A DNA stretch of 64,000 nt from Alphaproteobacteria bacterium. GTDB taxonomy: Bacteria > Pseudomonadota > Alphaproteobacteria > Micavibrionales > Micavibrionaceae. Every line of letters begins with the position of its first letter. Positions within the stretch are counted from its first letter, which is position 1. Of the stretch, positions 63,744 to 64,000 are shown piece after piece. Location: contig JASMHE010000007.1 of the NCBI GenBank assembly GCA_030750865.1, positions 62,001 to 126,000 on the forward strand, written 5' to 3'. A model generated the notes under the pieces. It was not told where the DNA came from. It saw only the letters and a list, made by a program, of their open reading frames with translations, and made no database searches. Both the position numbers and the translations under genes were made by a program.

Positions 63744-64000
63744 ATGAAAAACGCAGTCAATCCAGACAATGGCGCGCATGATGATCATGCCACGGCAGAA
63801 ACCCGCATTGCGGACTATTTTGCGCTCTTGAAACCAAAGGTCATGAGCCTTGTGGTTTTCACAGGCTTTTCCGGCATGTGGGTCGCACCGGGATTTACCG
63901 ATACGCATCCGTTTTTAATCCTGATTGCCATTTTGGCGCTTGCTGTCGGTGCAGGCGCATCCGGCGCGGTCAATATGTGGTATGACCGCGATATTGACGC
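63744..64000 (+). CDS. ctaB: protoheme IX farnesyltransferase (partial, 5' end)
   Basis: The first 85 codons of a heme O synthase, cut by the right edge. The N-terminus [19 protein letters not shown] is polar, then [19 protein letters not shown] starts the first membrane segment, and the second ends [15 protein letters not shown], the first diphosphate-binding motif. CtaB makes heme O from heme B for the aa3 oxidase, so its place after coxBA fits. Downstream genes (often ctaG, coxC) are beyond the window. Confidence 0.93.
   Translation, partial: MKNAVNPDNGAHDDHATAETRIADYFALLKPKVMSLVVFTGFSGMWVAPGFTDTHPFLILIAILALAVGAGASGAVNMWYDRDID

Overview
This 64 kb window is chromosomal DNA from a Gram-negative bacterium, almost certainly an alphaproteobacterium. 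Supporting marks are a large (about 1,600-residue) NAD-dependent glutamate dehydrogenase, a trifunctional-length PutA, a coxB-coxA...ctaB cytochrome aa3 cluster, NAD synthesis through nadX-nadA-nadC without a visible nadB, and several protein families typical of that class. The genus cannot be fixed from sequence alone; a Micavibrionales- or Rhodospirillales-like lineage is a guess. No rRNA, tRNA, CRISPR array, transposase or integrase was recognised.

Layout. 1-140: tail of an unidentified gene. 267-8869 (minus): three consecutive full-length DotA/TraY-family membrane proteins, the class of protein found in type IVB (Dot/Icm, IncI-like) secretion and conjugation systems; they form the most unusual block. 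9068-10747 (minus): ettA. 10914-13376 (minus): a large acidic, internally repetitive putative outer-membrane protein. 13658-17152: two TerD-family genes bracketing a Ca2+/Na+ exchanger gene, plus an orphan glycine-tailed protein. 17264-31350: housekeeping and metabolism (xseA, putA, a tyrosine phosphatase, purD, a cNMP-binding/EAL protein, tadA, an RluB-type pseudouridine synthase, an AEC transporter, rsmD, a secreted hypothetical, nadC-nadA diverging from nadX).

32130-42519: uppP, a small membrane protein, YceI and a cytochrome b561-YceI fusion, a glutathione transferase, an SDR epimerase, a multi-PAS soluble histidine kinase, and a periplasmic redoxin next to a DsbD/ScsB-type thiol-disulfide reductase. 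42746-43147: hypothetical. 43258-46719 (minus): a five-gene phage-tail-like cassette with overlapping genes and an internally duplicated fibre protein, but no capsid, packaging, lysis or integration genes in view. 46961-52063: TPR-sulfotransferase, AMIN-domain lipoprotein, 3-hydroxybutyrate dehydrogenase, SRAP protease-fold DNA-crosslink protein.

52273-64000: gdh (large type), an unrecognised 438-residue protein, ubiA diverging from rsmE, coxB-coxA, a hypothetical acidic/proline-rich protein, and the start of ctaB. The metabolic genes fit an aerobic, amino-acid-using respiratory organism: PutA and the large glutamate dehydrogenase feed proline and glutamate carbon to the TCA cycle, UbiA supplies quinone, and the aa3 oxidase with its heme-modifying CtaB is the terminal oxidase. 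Surface and envelope genes (DotA-like trio, repeat-rich outer-membrane protein, tail fibres, YceI proteins, ScsB system) are the accessory part. Genes are densely packed; no gap between annotated genes exceeds 300 bases.
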